Below are positions 43,850 to 55,557 of a DNA stretch of 64,000 nucleotides, one piece after another (position 1 is the stretch's first letter; each line of letters opens with the position of its first letter). The position numbers were made by a program, and so were the translations under genes. Source of the DNA: Dendrolimus kikuchii (lineage: Eukaryota > Arthropoda > Insecta > Lepidoptera > Lasiocampidae). The stretch lies in contig CM034407.1 of the NCBI GenBank assembly GCA_019925095.2, positions 4,363,210-4,427,209 of the forward strand. Reading direction: 5' to 3'. A model generated the notes under the pieces. That model had not been told where the DNA came from, searched no databases, and saw only the letters and a list, made by a program, of their open reading frames with translations.

Positions 43850-44340
43850 TTACATGAACGTCGGGGGACAAGCCCCGGCCAGTGTAGGACTATTGTGGGA
43901 AATGAGGACAAAATGTACCGGGCTATTGGGGTGAACTGCTAGTGGTACAAGGGGTCTGGAAATATGGGGACTATGGCGTCTGCCCCTCGCAATGTTCGGG
44001 GAACATGGAAAAATGGGCAGACAGTGACTTGCCACTCCCTGCATGGGCCCCTAAAAATGCCAGAAAAGGCAAGGGCAACATGGGTGTGAGTGGCTAAGGG
44101 GTGTAGAGAGGTGGGCTGCAGGTTCACTGAAGCTACTTCTGACGTGATGCCATTTATCACTTCCACCCCTGGAGCTTGAGTCTTAGCTCTAGCGGTCTCC
44201 ACTCCGTACCGGCTGGTTACGGCAAGCACGGAGGTCTTCACGGGGGCCTTGTCTTGGCCCCCGGAGTCAGGTACGAGGTGTCGCTACTCACCTAAGGCTT
44301 CGCCACAAAGCCCCCCTGCGGGTTTATTAAATATAATAAT
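43850..44340. other. GC-rich block of unknown origin
   Basis: GC-rich against AT-rich flanks, with a 100-codon minus-strand frame (44241-43939) that has no recognisable domain. The inverted motif GGGGGCCTTG/GCCCCCGG lies near 44240-44265. It may be untranslated sequence of the LINE whose coding end follows at 44400. Confidence 0.3.
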
Positions 44341-44399
44341 TATTATTATAAAATCAGACCTTAGCTATTATCTTATTCTAACTTAAAACTAATATCTTA

Positions 44400-44720
44400 C
44401 TTAGAATATTATATATTTTCTAGTGCGGTGTTCTCCAGCAGGGACGATGAAACTACCCATCACCTCGTCTTATTGAGTTCTATGGCCTCCTCAACCAGCC
44501 GCATGCAGAACCTCTCCAGGTACGGCCTCGAGTCCTTGCCCGAGATTAAATCAAAACTAGTCTCCTCGATGATCTTAATACGCGTGGCCGTCTCGAGACT
44601 ACCTGAGTCGATCATACATGGGGGCCCTCGAGCATGAGGTGTTGGACCGTCTCATCACCTCCACTGTCACACACGCATGCCGGACTATTTTTTAGTTTAC
44701 ATCGGTGTATGTAGGCCTAA
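44400..44720 (-). pseudogene. LINE C-terminal fragment with cysteine/histidine motif
   Basis: Reading minus: PACVCDSGGDETVQHLMLEG, then TRIKIIEETSFDLISGKDSR and FCMRLVEEAIELNKTR stop. The C-x-C … ETVQHL pattern is the zinc-binding tail common in R1/Jockey-type LINE proteins. One internal frame disruption (near 44625). Heavily truncated. Confidence 0.65.
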
Positions 44721-44930
44721 TACACAGTTTTAATATCATCGAGGTTTATGACTTCTTTTTTGAGTTGTGCTGTAAACTTAGAACGCACTTGCTAGGGTTT
44801 GAAATTTCATAGCTAAGCCCCATTCAAGATTAATAATTAATTAATTAATGCAGGGTTTCCACGTGCGTGGTCCGACACGAACTTAACCGATTTTTCAAGT
44901 GACAATCAAATAAGTTGAATAAATCTAAAT

Positions 44931-45085
44931 CTGCATGACAAGAGTTATGAATGTCAAAGAGGCAAGTGAGGTGTGTAAGAATAAGCCTAAATGGCACTCT
45001 GTTGTTCGTGCCTACCCCGCAAGGGAACTGGCGTGAAGTTATGTATGTATGTATGTATGTATGTATGTATGTATGTATGTATGTA
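44931..45085 (+). repeat. Family B LINE 3' fragment with long (TATG)n tail
   Basis: The coding end to ARELA is followed by about 12 TATG units. ACAATCAAATAA occurs at 44901-44912 and 45086-45097, but 18 unmatched bases lie between the left copy and the LINE start. Confidence 0.75.
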
Positions 45086-45607
45086 CAATCAAATAAAACC
45101 AAAAATAGAAGGCCCATGAAACGAAAGATACCATAAAACGGGACTAAAAGGTTTGCTTTGATTGCAGTTCGACACGCTATAGAAGAATTAGGGAATCTTA
45201 GTAAGCAGTGAAGTTTGCGAAATAGGAATAGTTTTTGACAAAATACCTATAACATGTCCCGAACTAGCGATGGGCTATTCCGAAATTTTTCAACAATTGA
45301 AAAAAATGTTTTTCGACTGGAATAATCGAGATGTTTACAGATTGTGTAGAATCAAATGACTCCACTCGATACTAACGATGCGTATCGATTAATCGGTGAT
45401 TATGACATCTGAGTTGGACTTCAAACGATTGACCAATGACTGCGAAGGAATGCTATGGAGAGTCAACGAGATGTTTAGGCGATCGAACGGACTGGAGTGC
45501 GTCTCACGGAAAAGTCCCGTAGCAAAAAAGAGAACTAATCACACAGATCAGTCGAGCCACGTTGTAATGTTGTTTTTATCAAGCGTTTTAATGCAAATGT
45601 TACATTA

Positions 45608-45943
45608 CACTCTCTGAAAGAGAGTGTCGGGGTGAAGGTAAGGAAAGGAATGCTCCGGTGGTTCGGACATGTAGAAAGAATGCATGATGAAAGAATGAAT
45701 AAACAGATATACAATGCAAAAGTGGATGGATGCAGAAGTCGTGGAAGGCCACGACACACTTTCCATGATCAAATTGATCGTGTACTAGGAGAAGGTGATG
45801 TTAGGAGCCTTAAGAACAGACGAGCGTGCATGACAAGAGTTATGAATGTCAAAGAAGCAAGTGAGGTGTGTAAGAATAAGCCTAAATGGCGCTCTGTTGT
45901 TCGTGCCTACACCGCAAGGGAACTGGCGTGAAGTTATGTATGT
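45608..45943 (+). mobile_element. Family B LINE fragment with 11-bp target duplication
   Basis: ATGTTACATTA at 45597-45607 and 45944-45954. Encodes the last ~100 codons (GMLRWFGHVERMHDERMNKQ … AYTARELA) without a break, then (TATG)n. Confidence 0.85.
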
Positions 45944-45954
45944 ATGTTACATTA

Positions 45955-47560
45955 TATTATTATTCTATTTAATAATACCATTAAATCTTTTTAAAATTAT
46001 CTTATCTTTCTAACATTCCGTTGGGGGACCGAAGCTCGAGGTCTGAGGGAATTATTTTATGGGGCAGAATTTATAACAGATCAGATCAGAAAAACATCTT
46101 AAATAGGATTAGCCAGAGAGAATCTATGCTCATGAAAAACCTTCTCGAGTGAATCTTACTTTGAACAAAACCTTTTGTATTGGACTCATTTATTGGTGTT
46201 CTACATCGCAGCAATTCGCTTGATGTATGCGAGGTTATTTAAATATGATAAATGCTATATAAACTGTAGCACGCCATTAACTATTACGACTACAATATAA
46301 TCCAACCAGCCAGCAATACTAAATATAAGGCTGTCTTAACACTGATTTTTACTAACTATTCAACTAAGAATGCTATATAAGTCGACAAATTTTAACGGTT
46401 CACAAATATGTATACAAAGTTAGATATGAGCCATGTGCCTACCTAACTTATAAAATTTGTGATATGCCCTCCAGCTACAACCCAAAACTTGTAACCTGTT
46501 TGCTTAACAAATATAAGGGAAACGTCATGTAATGATGTACACGCCGACATGGTTTGCTCCAAACTCCTATGTGTAATACATGTTACTCACGCAGAATTTC
46601 TAGATCTACAAGTTTTTGCAACCCCAACATCATTTCTTAATCAACGCGTAGATGGCTACCACCACTGCTCTTGAGTAACAGCCACAGCAACAGCCATCAG
46701 GCCGTCTGTTATACTTCAGCAAAAAAAACCTATAATATTATATAATTCTAAGCGTGCCGTGTCTGTACATTGAAGCTATTTAAAAAAAAACAACTAGAAT
46801 AGACTATATAAACGATGGAGAACACGATACAGTTTTTAGATGCGCTGAGCGTCAAAACAATATTAATCACAATCAAATATAGCCTATGTCAGTCAGGAAT
46901 AATGTAGCTTTCTGCTGGTGAAAGAATTTTCGAAATCGATTACTTCCTACGAACAAACAAACAAACTCACAAACTTTACCTCTTTACAATATTAGTATAG
47001 ACGATGTATCACCTACCCAATTGAATAATTTGCAAAACTATTGTTTATTTAATTGAAATGTTCAATCAACAAAATGGCAACCACAATGGCCGCCAGTGAT
47101 ACTGATGCGAAAATGGGAGTATAAGCTCAGTTTTCGTCGACCAACAAACACGGGTTTTCTTCATTTCGAACATTTTAAACGGTGTGTTGAACTCAGAAAA
47201 ATATTTCAGCTAAATTACTGCTTTTTAAGAGCCTTTGATCCTGAACAATGTCTGAAGGATATTGTTTTATTTGTATATTTTAAATATTAATTAGCAATAG
47301 AACGTTACACGCGGCTTCGTGTGCTAAAACCACTAAACCAGGAAACTTATCCAATGAAACAATTACCCAAATAAATAACATATAAAAAATATTTTAATAA
47401 TAACAGCCTATACATATCCCATTGTTGTACTCGGGCCTCCCACCTATAGGGGAACGGATAATATAGCCGCTACGCTATGGGTCATTCTACGTACGTCGGT
47501 TGAACAGAGCTTTATCAAGCGGTAACTATGGTAACTACTGGTATGGAATATGTAGTACGA
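45955..47560. other. Repeat-poor spacer with a Helitron fragment
   Basis: No supported gene over about 1.6 kb. At about 46735-46850 there is a fragment of the second Helitron-like type (GTCTGTACATTGAAGCTATT). A degenerate family-A-like end lies near 46645-46725. Confidence 0.4.
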
Positions 47561-47562
47561 AG

Positions 47563-47945
47563 GTTTTTTTTAACAACTCTACGGACTCTAGTTCCGTACT
47601 CTTTTTTTACAATTTAATTTAGGAAAAGTTTAGAAGTTATACACGTTTATTTGTTAGTATATATATGACATTTAATGAATGTATGTTTGTGTTGTGGTGT
47701 ACCTTACGAATAACTTATTATATTAATTTATTCTAATTTTAATACTAAACTTATACTAATGTAGAGTGTATCTGTTACATGCTGGTGTTGTGAGGAAGTG
47801 CATGTGCAGTGTGTGCCTTATGTCTATACCTATATATATTAAAGTAACTAGTGCTAGGTGTATTTTTTTTTTGTTTTGTATCTGGGTTATTAATTTTTAG
47901 GCTCTTTTTGTGTCTTGGTTTGTTTGTGAAGTGTGCGTGTAATGC
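47563..47945. repeat. Dispersed repeat E, second copy
   Basis: Matches 32255-32860 in order and orientation but lacks the LINE insert, confirming that insertion. Confidence 0.65.
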
Positions 47946-47949
47946 AACG

Positions 47950-48985
47950 CGGTGATATAGCGCGGTATAATTAATTTAAATTATAAGATTGAACATTATC
48001 AGGGTTCTGTTGTCAAAGACTATACTTCTATAATCACAGGTTTCGCCAAGGGTACACTGTTAATTTGACTTTAACAATAAACAAAAGAATATATACTCAC
48101 CTCGCCAGTTTCGCAAGTTAACTAACTACTTAAATAATGGCAATGTAAATCAAACTTGTAGTGTCAAAATTGAACTACTAAAAGAACGTTAGTTAAAAGT
48201 ACCTAATTACTCCAGACAGCACACTATCTAATTTTCTAATAGATAGACTGGGGCTAAATAAAAGTATAGACGGAGCCTACGTGACCAAAGGGGGCCAATG
48301 AACTGGAGCAGTTTTTTAAACTTGTGTGCGTAAACTTATGTAATATACACATGGTTTGCGTCTGTGTGGTTCATGGTAATGTATCTACTGGGTATTAATC
48401 CACATTTATTCGTAATAATTCAATTATTTAATACTGAGTTCTGGTAACGCAATGCAGCGCGATCGGCCTCCTATTTTAAGATCGGCATCCTTTAGCCGGC
48501 TTCACTTTGAAATTCTGAGACTCAGTCTTTCTATTAATAGTCTAAGTAGATACATGATATACGCCACAAACGGACTACCAAGAGAATTTAATAATGTATT
48601 ACTCAAGCGGATCGCTTCAAATAATTTCGAAACTACCCACGTAGCTGTCAAAACATCAACACAGACAAGCTGATGTCGGACCGAGGTAACCACCTCTCGG
48701 CTAGTTGTACATTTTACAGTCATGAATATTTCATAGCGACATAAAAGTATTACGACACCCACGCCACGACCCATTCGTTGTTGCTCTTACCTGAAACAAA
48801 ATAAATGAGAATTGTTAACAATATTCACATAGTGAACAAAAAACCGTAATGTGTGCTGGGACACATAGTAGAAGTGAAACTTCAACGGACAAGTGGAAAA
48901 ACGAATCGCAACAAAGATTTAACTTAAAGTTTTACGGGCAGGTTTTCAAATTTGACAAGTACATTAACAATCTGCAAATTATGAT
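47950..48985. other. Spacer with small unsupported frames
   Basis: Opposite-strand frames of 73 and 90 codons at 48452-48774 have no recognisable features and overlap each other, so neither is called. Otherwise nothing recognised. Confidence 0.4.
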
Positions 48986-48991
48986 TTGGTT

Positions 48992-49046
48992 TTTTTTTAT
49001 TGCAAGGGATCAGCAGACAGGCAGACGGCCCACTTGATGGAAAGCT
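48992..49046 (-). repeat. Short family A 3' fragment
   Basis: TTTTTTTTATTGCAAGGGAT to CTTGATGGAAAGC, then unrelated sequence: a severely 5'-truncated copy. Confidence 0.7.
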
Positions 49047-49049
49047 TGG

Positions 49050-50140
49050 TTAGGTACATTTTAATTAATGCATTTTTTATTTAAACATATTTTATTTTAT
49101 CAAACAAAAAACCTAAAGTCGAACAAATAAAAACATCGACAGTCTACTCTAACATTATGCCGCTCTTCCACGCGCGCGGCCGTAACGCTTTTTCGTGACA
49201 GAAAAATCCTAAGACCCCGTCTATATAGAAGTTTCACTTCAAAAAAACAATTTTATTTTTCATAATCTAAAAGTAAGCTCGGAGTTGTCTGATCACACGG
49301 ATGAAAACAGTACTTTTCGTCTCTGTGAAGCGATTTTCTCTGCTGTCAAAAATTTTAAAAACTATTTGAACCACAGATATACTTCGCGCCACATAAAAAA
49401 AAACTCTGGCTCTGAACCTGCGCAGTGAGCGTTTTATCGATCAAATTGGTGGTATGAAGGGGGCGAGACGGAAATTTCAGCCAATTCCAAAGTACTAAGT
49501 AGCTAGTAAAGTACCTAATAAGATTCTACAATAAAACAATTACTCATAAAACATTACCCTAGTACTTTAGGATACGACTGTACACCTGCGCAGACACATC
49601 GCCTCCACTACCGCTCAGCGTTCTTTTTACGTGGCGGGACCTATAATACATGCGACTCGGTTCCAACTGTTTTTACAGTCACTGTTAAGTCGCGGCATCA
49701 ATTGTAATAAAAAAATAACAAAAAATTTCTAACATCATTTTCTACTTACAAATTACTTTTTATTAAATTAATATTTAATTTACATAAACTTGAGTTAATA
49801 ATTTATTATCATCAAAAAATACTGACTGGTAGAATGCCACAGAAAAAGAAAGTTAGTTGGCGTTTTATATGTGACGTATTAAATGAATTCTACTGATTTA
49901 GTAACACCTGATTTCATTAGAGAAGTAGTTGTTTGTTTAACTGGTGAGTTATTTACTCATATTCTAAATGAAAAGCAGTGTTTATCTCGGGTGAAAGGCC
50001 TATTTAGGCACTCGAACTTCTTATACTGTAAGTGCGCCGAAGAAAGGATTTTTGAAAATTCAACCTTTGATGATGTAAAAGGAGATGAAAGTTTGTATGA
50101 AAATGTGTAATTTTCAAACTAAAAAGCACGAAATTTTATA
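49050..50140. other. Spacer, nothing certain
   Basis: No supported gene. The 75-codon frame at 49883-50110 has no recognisable domain. Confidence 0.4.
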
Positions 50141-50148
50141 TTCATGGC

Positions 50149-50290
50149 CCCGTAGACAAGTGGCATTAGCGCTAAATGAATACAATTAAAATGTATGAAA
50201 ATGACATAATACTTAGCGTTATGATATGTCATTCCCATACATTTTCTATTCTATTCGTTTAGCGCTAATGCCAGTTCTCTGTAGAGAACT
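50149..50290. mobile_element. Fold-back MITE
   Basis: Long inverted repeat: TGGCATTAGCGCTAAATGAA at the left pairs with the complement of CGTTTAGCGCTAATGCCA at the right (about 50252-50272), with paired inner segments ATGTATGAAAATGACATA and its partner. No coding content. Confidence 0.65.
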
Positions 50291-50551
50291 CTCTCTCTCT
50301 TTCTTTCTGTCGATTGTTTGTGAATGTACTTGTGTATCGGCGTTTTTGGAAATTTAACTCCTAACGGGTTTAAAAATGTATAGAAAGTTTGCTCTTTTAA
50401 TCTACGCAGGTGAAATCCTACGCAAGCAACAGCTAGTAGGTTTTATATACCGTATCATAAAACCTTCTTTCCTCTGTTGGTATTTCATGCAAATTCTTGG
50501 AAGCCATTAAGCTGACCATTTAACGATTTCAAGAACAAGTGAGCGGCATGT

Positions 50552-50851
50552 TGTTATGAGGCCATATCTAATTTATAAATGGATAAGGGTTGGTCAATCG
50601 GGAAATGCGCCAGTCGTGTTCCGACTGCGAACGAGGCGTTACCTAGAGCACTTTCGGAGCGAGCATCTTATATCGACGAACTTTGCGCGATTTATGTGAT
50701 AACGATTTTCTGCCCTACGGTTTGGTTTTGTTGTATTCGGCCATACTTGTAAGAACTGTGAATTACGTGTGTATACTTCTAATAAACTTTGTAATAATTG
50801 CAACGGCATTTTCGAACTTACATCCTACAAATCCCCTACAAATTCGTAACA
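50552..50851 (+). mobile_element. Diverged solo LTR, copy 3
   Basis: Ends TGTTATGA … TCGTAACA. Shares ACTTTGCGCG, CTTCTAATAAAC and CAACGGCATTTT with the reverse complement of the two other solo LTRs; shorter and older. Confidence 0.5.
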
Positions 50852-50854
50852 GTA

Positions 50855-51470
50855 TATTCGTTATTTTTAGAATAAAAGACAAAAAAATTAGGGTCGCTTT
50901 CATAACGATCGCGTTGAAATAAAATTAGTTAATCATATTAAACTGCCTAAATACGTTTTACACAAAACGTATTGGCAGTTCTTTAAACATATTTAGCGGC
51001 AAATTTTGTGTTGTGCAAGACGCTAATTGTATTTAAGGGTGTTAAATACGTTTTGTGTTTCTTAAATAAATCTTATTATCCTAAATCTTAATTAAATTTA
51101 ATATATCAGCGGAATGCAATTTCGATATTCAGCTAGCAGAAAGTATTAAATAAAGCACAAACAAATTCACGTAGATCACGAAATAATAGAGTTTAATCAA
51201 CGTCAATATTTCACTGCCAAACTTCCGCTGCAAACGTTGTTTCTGCCCTGTTACACAATACCGGTAATGTCATAGAGCACTAGCCCAGTGACCTGGCATG
51301 ACCTGCAAGACCTACATACAGTGGAAATACAACCGCGCCCATATTGCAGCCAATCCTAGCCGAGCTCCGTCTCAGACGTCACACTTGAATTACGTCGGGC
51401 GTAACCAAGTTTATTAGCACTTGCGGAAATTAAGGTCGAAAATACAGGAAATTCTTTTGGTATATAACGG
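50855..51470. other. Spacer with a small hairpin
   Basis: AATACGTTTT/AAAACGTATT inverted repeats near 50950-50975 and a further AAATACGTTTTGTGT near 51045. No gene supported. Confidence 0.4.
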
Positions 51471-51474
51471 TACT

Positions 51475-51695
51475 AGCTGTGCCCGCGATGCCGTCCGCGT
51501 GGAATTTGTTTTCAAACATTTTTCATTGCTGCTCCGCTCGTATTGATCTTAGCGTGATGATATATAGCCTATAGCCTTCCTTGATAAATGGGCTATCCAA
51601 TACTGAAAGAATTTTTCAAATCAAACCAGTAGTTTCTGAGATTAGCGCGTTCAAACAAACAAACTCTTCAGCTTTATTTATATATTAGTATAAGA
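51475..51695 (-). mobile_element. Helitron-like non-autonomous element
   Basis: On minus it starts TCTTATACTAATATATAAAT and ends GCGGGCACAGCTAG, with A/T flanks. Same family as 35038-35235. Confidence 0.65.
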
Positions 51696-51861
51696 TTATT
51701 ATTATACACTAGAAAATAGCTCTGTTTTATTTACATAAAAACTTAATTAGGTTTTTTATAACTATACTGTTTCCAAGCGTTTATTTTACTTTTGACGTTT
51801 GCACGTCTATCAAGGCTAGGTTCCATGAAAGACCCACAACAACCACGTTCACGACAGCGAT

Positions 51862-52086
51862 TTTTCCCGTTCCACTTGCATGCCCAACCTCAAGTGGAAG
51901 TGAAACTCAAGTGGAACGGTTATTCGACCCACCGCTTGACATGGGTCGTTGTGAGCGTTGTGTGATCGAAAACGATGACGGCATTGGTGACGTTTTCGCC
52001 ACGACCACAACGACCGCGGTCGCCATGTGGAACGGCTAACGGAGCATTTTGAGCGTTGTGAGCCACTAATGGAACGCGCTGCAAGT
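51862..52086. repeat. Dispersed repeat D, copy 1
   Basis: Shares GGTCGTTGTGAGCG, TGTGTGATCGAAAA and further blocks with 56166-56329 in the same orientation. The left part has a short inverted repeat (GTTCCACTTG/CAAGTGGAAC). Overlapping minus frames are incidental. Confidence 0.55.
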
Positions 52087-52378
52087 GACATATCTCTTGA
52101 CAGTAAAGCGCACATGAAACAAACGACATAATTGTCGTACTTTATTGTTGTGGGTGACGTAATAGTGATGTTCTGTGAGTCATGTAACGCACAGACTATT
52201 AAACCATCGACACTAAACTCAAATAAATCGAAAGTAATCGATTTAAAAATAAAAAAATGTTCTTTACTTTATTGCAAATATGGCTTATTTAATATATGTT
52301 AAACATGTTTATTGAAATGTGGGTATGTTTATTACACGATACAGTATTTCTGGGAAAAATCTCTATTCTCTATAAATA

Positions 52379-52603
52379 TTATAAACGAGAAAGTTTGTAA
52401 GAAAGGATGTGTGGATGTATAGATGTATGTTTGTTACTCTTTCACGCAAAAACTACTGAATGGATTTTGATGAAACTTTACAGTAATATAGCTTACACAT
52501 CAGAATAACAAAGACTATAATTTAAAAAGATATAGTATGAATTATCAAAAAAATATATAACGTTTTTCCATCATCACGCGGGTGAAACCGCGGGCGCAGC
52601 TAG
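52379..52603 (+). mobile_element. Helitron-like non-autonomous element
   Basis: TCTATAAATATTATAAACGA start; the 3' end has a CGCGG…CCGCG hairpin about 10 bases before CTAG. Closely related to 55098-55318. Confidence 0.7.
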
Positions 52604-52609
52604 TATATA

Positions 52610-53050
52610 GATAATTTAAATTGATTAAATCTTATTTATAAATGAAGTCGATTTTTATAACAAATGCAGTTAGCGACGCATTACAACATTACTAATCGAT
52701 CCGTCATCGAGCTGTCAAAAGTTAAATAAATGCTTGGAAAGGGTATATATTATAAAGCTTCTGTGAAAAACTACCTAACTTATGGTGAAAACCGCTTAAA
52801 AATCCATTACGTGGTTTAAGGCCCGGTTCCTATATCTTACCGAGCGTTCATTTGCCTTACTATCAATTAAAATTTGACATAAGCTCCATACAAGTACTGT
52901 CAAAATTCAACCGATGCGATGGCAGAGCAAATGAATGAATGAGAACACTGCATTGTTCACTAAAAATTAAAACTACCTTCTTAAAAACTAGGTACTATAA
53001 TAATTCTTGAACAAAAGGCGGCCGAAGAGGAGTTGGCGGATATACATATA
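52610..53050. other. Spacer, nothing certain
   Basis: No supported gene or well-defined repeat. Confidence 0.4.
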
Positions 53051-53055
53051 TACCG

Positions 53056-53062
53056 ACACAGA

Positions 53063-53119
<57 letters not shown>

Positions 53120-53439
53120 ATATATATATGTATATATATGTGTATATATATGTATATATATATATATATACCGTGTACCGATTTGGCTGAAAATTGGTGG
53201 GGAGGTAGCTTAGAACCAGGAGACGAACATAGGATACTTTTCATCCCGTTGGAACCGGTAGGTGGCGCTGAGATCGGGTTCTAGAATCCTCCTAATCACC
53301 TGGACCGATATTGGTTTTTTTGTGTTTGAGTGGGTCCCCGGATGGTTTAAATCCACAATTGGAACCGGTAGGTGGCGCTGGGATCGGGTCCTAGATTTTT
53401 ACAATTTCAGAGCAGGATAAAGTTTGCCGGGGCCGCTAG
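53056..53439 (+). mobile_element. Helitron-like element with (TA)n expansion
   Basis: Ends TTGCCGGGGCCGCTAG. The (TA)n/(TATG)n tract at 53067-53170 sits near its 5' side. It contains GGAACCGGTAGGTGGCGCTG twice (about 53251 and 53361), shared in part with 57885-57920. Confidence 0.5.
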
Positions 53440-53454
53440 TATTTTATAAAATTC

Positions 53455-54185
53455 TAAACATGTAGTGTCTGTCTGTACATTGAAGCTATTTAAAAACTGG
53501 GATAGACTATATAAACTACGGAGAACACGATACATTTTTTTTTAGATTTTTTTATATGTTTGTCGACTTGCCTGTTTGTTCGGTATTCACGTAAAAACTA
53601 TTGGGCCGATTTCTATGCGGTTTTCGCTGATCAACGGCAAATTCTTAGACTTAAAATCTGCGTTTTATCCGCGAATCTCGCGGGAATTTTCCCGGGAGCG
53701 GTTTGAAATTGTTCGGATGCATAAAAATTAGCTTATTCCAACACAGTTTCTACTAAAACGCTAGCTTATATCCATTTTTTCAATGCTGCATGCAATACTT
53801 TGTATCCCGGGAATCCCGCGGGAATTTAAAGTCAAGCGTGGACGAAGTCGCGGGCATATTTTTTTTTTTATTGCAGGAGATCAGCAGACAGGCAGACGGC
53901 CCACTTGATGGAAAGCGGTTACCATCGCCTATGGACATTTGCAACAGCAAAGGTGCTACAAATGCGCTGCTGGTCTCTTAAGGGAGACTGGAACCTGGTC
54001 ACTAATGCCGGAACACAACTCAAGGTTGTTATGGCGACATACTTTAGACCAGGGGTGGTAGCCATCCAGTCGAGCAAATGTCCTACCACCTGGCTGTGGT
54101 TTGTTAAGTCGCCTCTTACGACAGGCCGCCCGGCTGCAGGAAATTGTGTTCTTTCTCCGTTCCTGCACGGATAAAAATATCCTAG
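53455..54185 (+). mobile_element. Helitron-like element with family A inserted at its 3' end
   Basis: Second Helitron type (GTCTGTACATTGAAGC; GAATCCCGCGGGAATT) running to GACGAAGTCGCGGGCATAT at about 53859, then a family A copy, then ATATCCTAG at 54178-54185. Without the insert the end would read straight through to CTAG. Confidence 0.6.
53859..54177 (-). repeat. Family A full-length copy inside a Helitron-like element
   Basis: Standard boundaries on both sides. ATAT on each side may be a minimal target duplication. Confidence 0.8.
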
Positions 54186-54189
54186 TAGT

Positions 54190-54640
54190 ATAACTCTATA
54201 GTTATTCTCATAATTAATGTATTAATAATTCATGTACGTTCAACACTTCATCAGGTTCTAAGCATTCCATAAAACGTATGGAGAATTCCAAAGAGTGAGT
54301 TCAAACAAACCTCGTGAAATATCTACCACTGCCGTTAGCCGCTCAGACTATTTGCTTTGCCATCCGCCTTAATTGGGTTTTGCATTACTGAGGCGTTTCT
54401 GCATATTGATCAAGTTTCTCACTCCGTCTGATCCGATTTTATGCTCCATTTCGCATTATTTTATCGCAAGCCAACGTCTACGGTTGAAATACATAAAAGA
54501 TCACTCAATTCTGCTCACTTTTGGCAACTTAGCGCTTTCGCCGCTAGATCTCACGGCATTTCAAAAATTTATTCGACCGTTTATAAAAATACTAGACTTT
54601 TCCCTAGTCAAACCCTAGTAAGTAGCTCTACTTTACTTAC
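54190..54640. other. Spacer, nothing recognised
   Basis: No supported gene; two overlapping short plus frames lack features. Confidence 0.4.
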
Positions 54641-54657
54641 ATATAAAACTTAATTAT

Positions 54658-55036
54658 ACATACATACATACATAACTTCATGCCAGTCCCCTTGCGGGGT
54701 AGGCACAGGCAACAGAGCGCCATTTAGGCTTACTCTTACACACCTCATTTGCTTCTTTGACATTCATTACTCTTGTCATGCAAGCTCGTCTGTTCTTAAG
54801 GCTCCTGACATCACCTTCTGCTAGTACACGATCAATTTGATCATGGAAGGTGTGTCATGGCCTTCCACGACTTCTGCATCCATCCACTTTTGCATTGTAT
54901 ATCTGTTTAGTCATTCTTTCCACATGCCCGAACCACCGGAGCATTCCTTTCCTTACCTTCACCCCGACACTCTCTTTCAGACCAACTCTCTTTCTTACTT
55001 CGGTATTATGAACGCGGTCCGCGAGCGTCACTCCGC
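54658..55036 (-). mobile_element. Family B LINE fragment with 12-bp target duplication
   Basis: AAACTTAATTAT at 54646-54657 and 55037-55048 flanks 379 bp coding, on minus, the LINE C-terminus; the (CATA)n tail is at the left. Confidence 0.85.
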
Positions 55037-55097
55037 AAACTTAATTATGTTTTATATATTACGAGCAAAGCCGCAGGTAAACCCTAGTATACCCTAC

Positions 55098-55318
55098 TCC
55101 TACTAATACTATAAACGCGAAAGTTTGTTAGAATGTATGGATGTATGTTTGTTACTCTTTCACGCAAAACCCACGAATGGATTTTGATGAAACTTTACAA
55201 TAATATAGCTTACATATCAGAATAACACATAGCTATAATTTATAAAGATATAGTGTGAATCATCCAAAATATAACGATTTTCCATCACCACGCAGGTAAA
55301 ACCGCGGGGTGCAGCTAG
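55098..55318 (+). mobile_element. Helitron-like non-autonomous element
   Basis: TCCTACTAATACTATAAACG start; ends GGGGTGCAGCTAG then T. Homologous along its length to 52379-52603. Confidence 0.7.
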
Positions 55319-55557
55319 TATAATATAAATCTTCTTTGAAAAATTATCTAACAGATGGTGGAAACCGCTTAAAAATCTGTGGCTGGTTTCGGAGGAGTTA
55401 GCGAATATACAGACTTTACAGACAGACGAGGTAAGTGACTTCGATTTACTTATAATACTATGTAAAGATATTACTCTTCACTGAAATATCAGCGTGAACG
55501 GAAAATAATCTTCGAAAGAAGAGCATTTATATTAATTTATCTTATAATCTTATATAC

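Noticed and set aside
45000..45085. Possible CRISPR-like or satellite array
   Set aside because: It is a simple TATG repeat forming a LINE tail; no spacers.
48452..48774. Possible small gene with a GTAAGA donor near 48787 on minus
   Set aside because: One donor-like site without recognisable coding content or acceptor; overlapping frames on both strands.
53007..53284. YIYIYI-rich frames on both strands
   Set aside because: Translation of a (TA)n/(TATG)n microsatellite.
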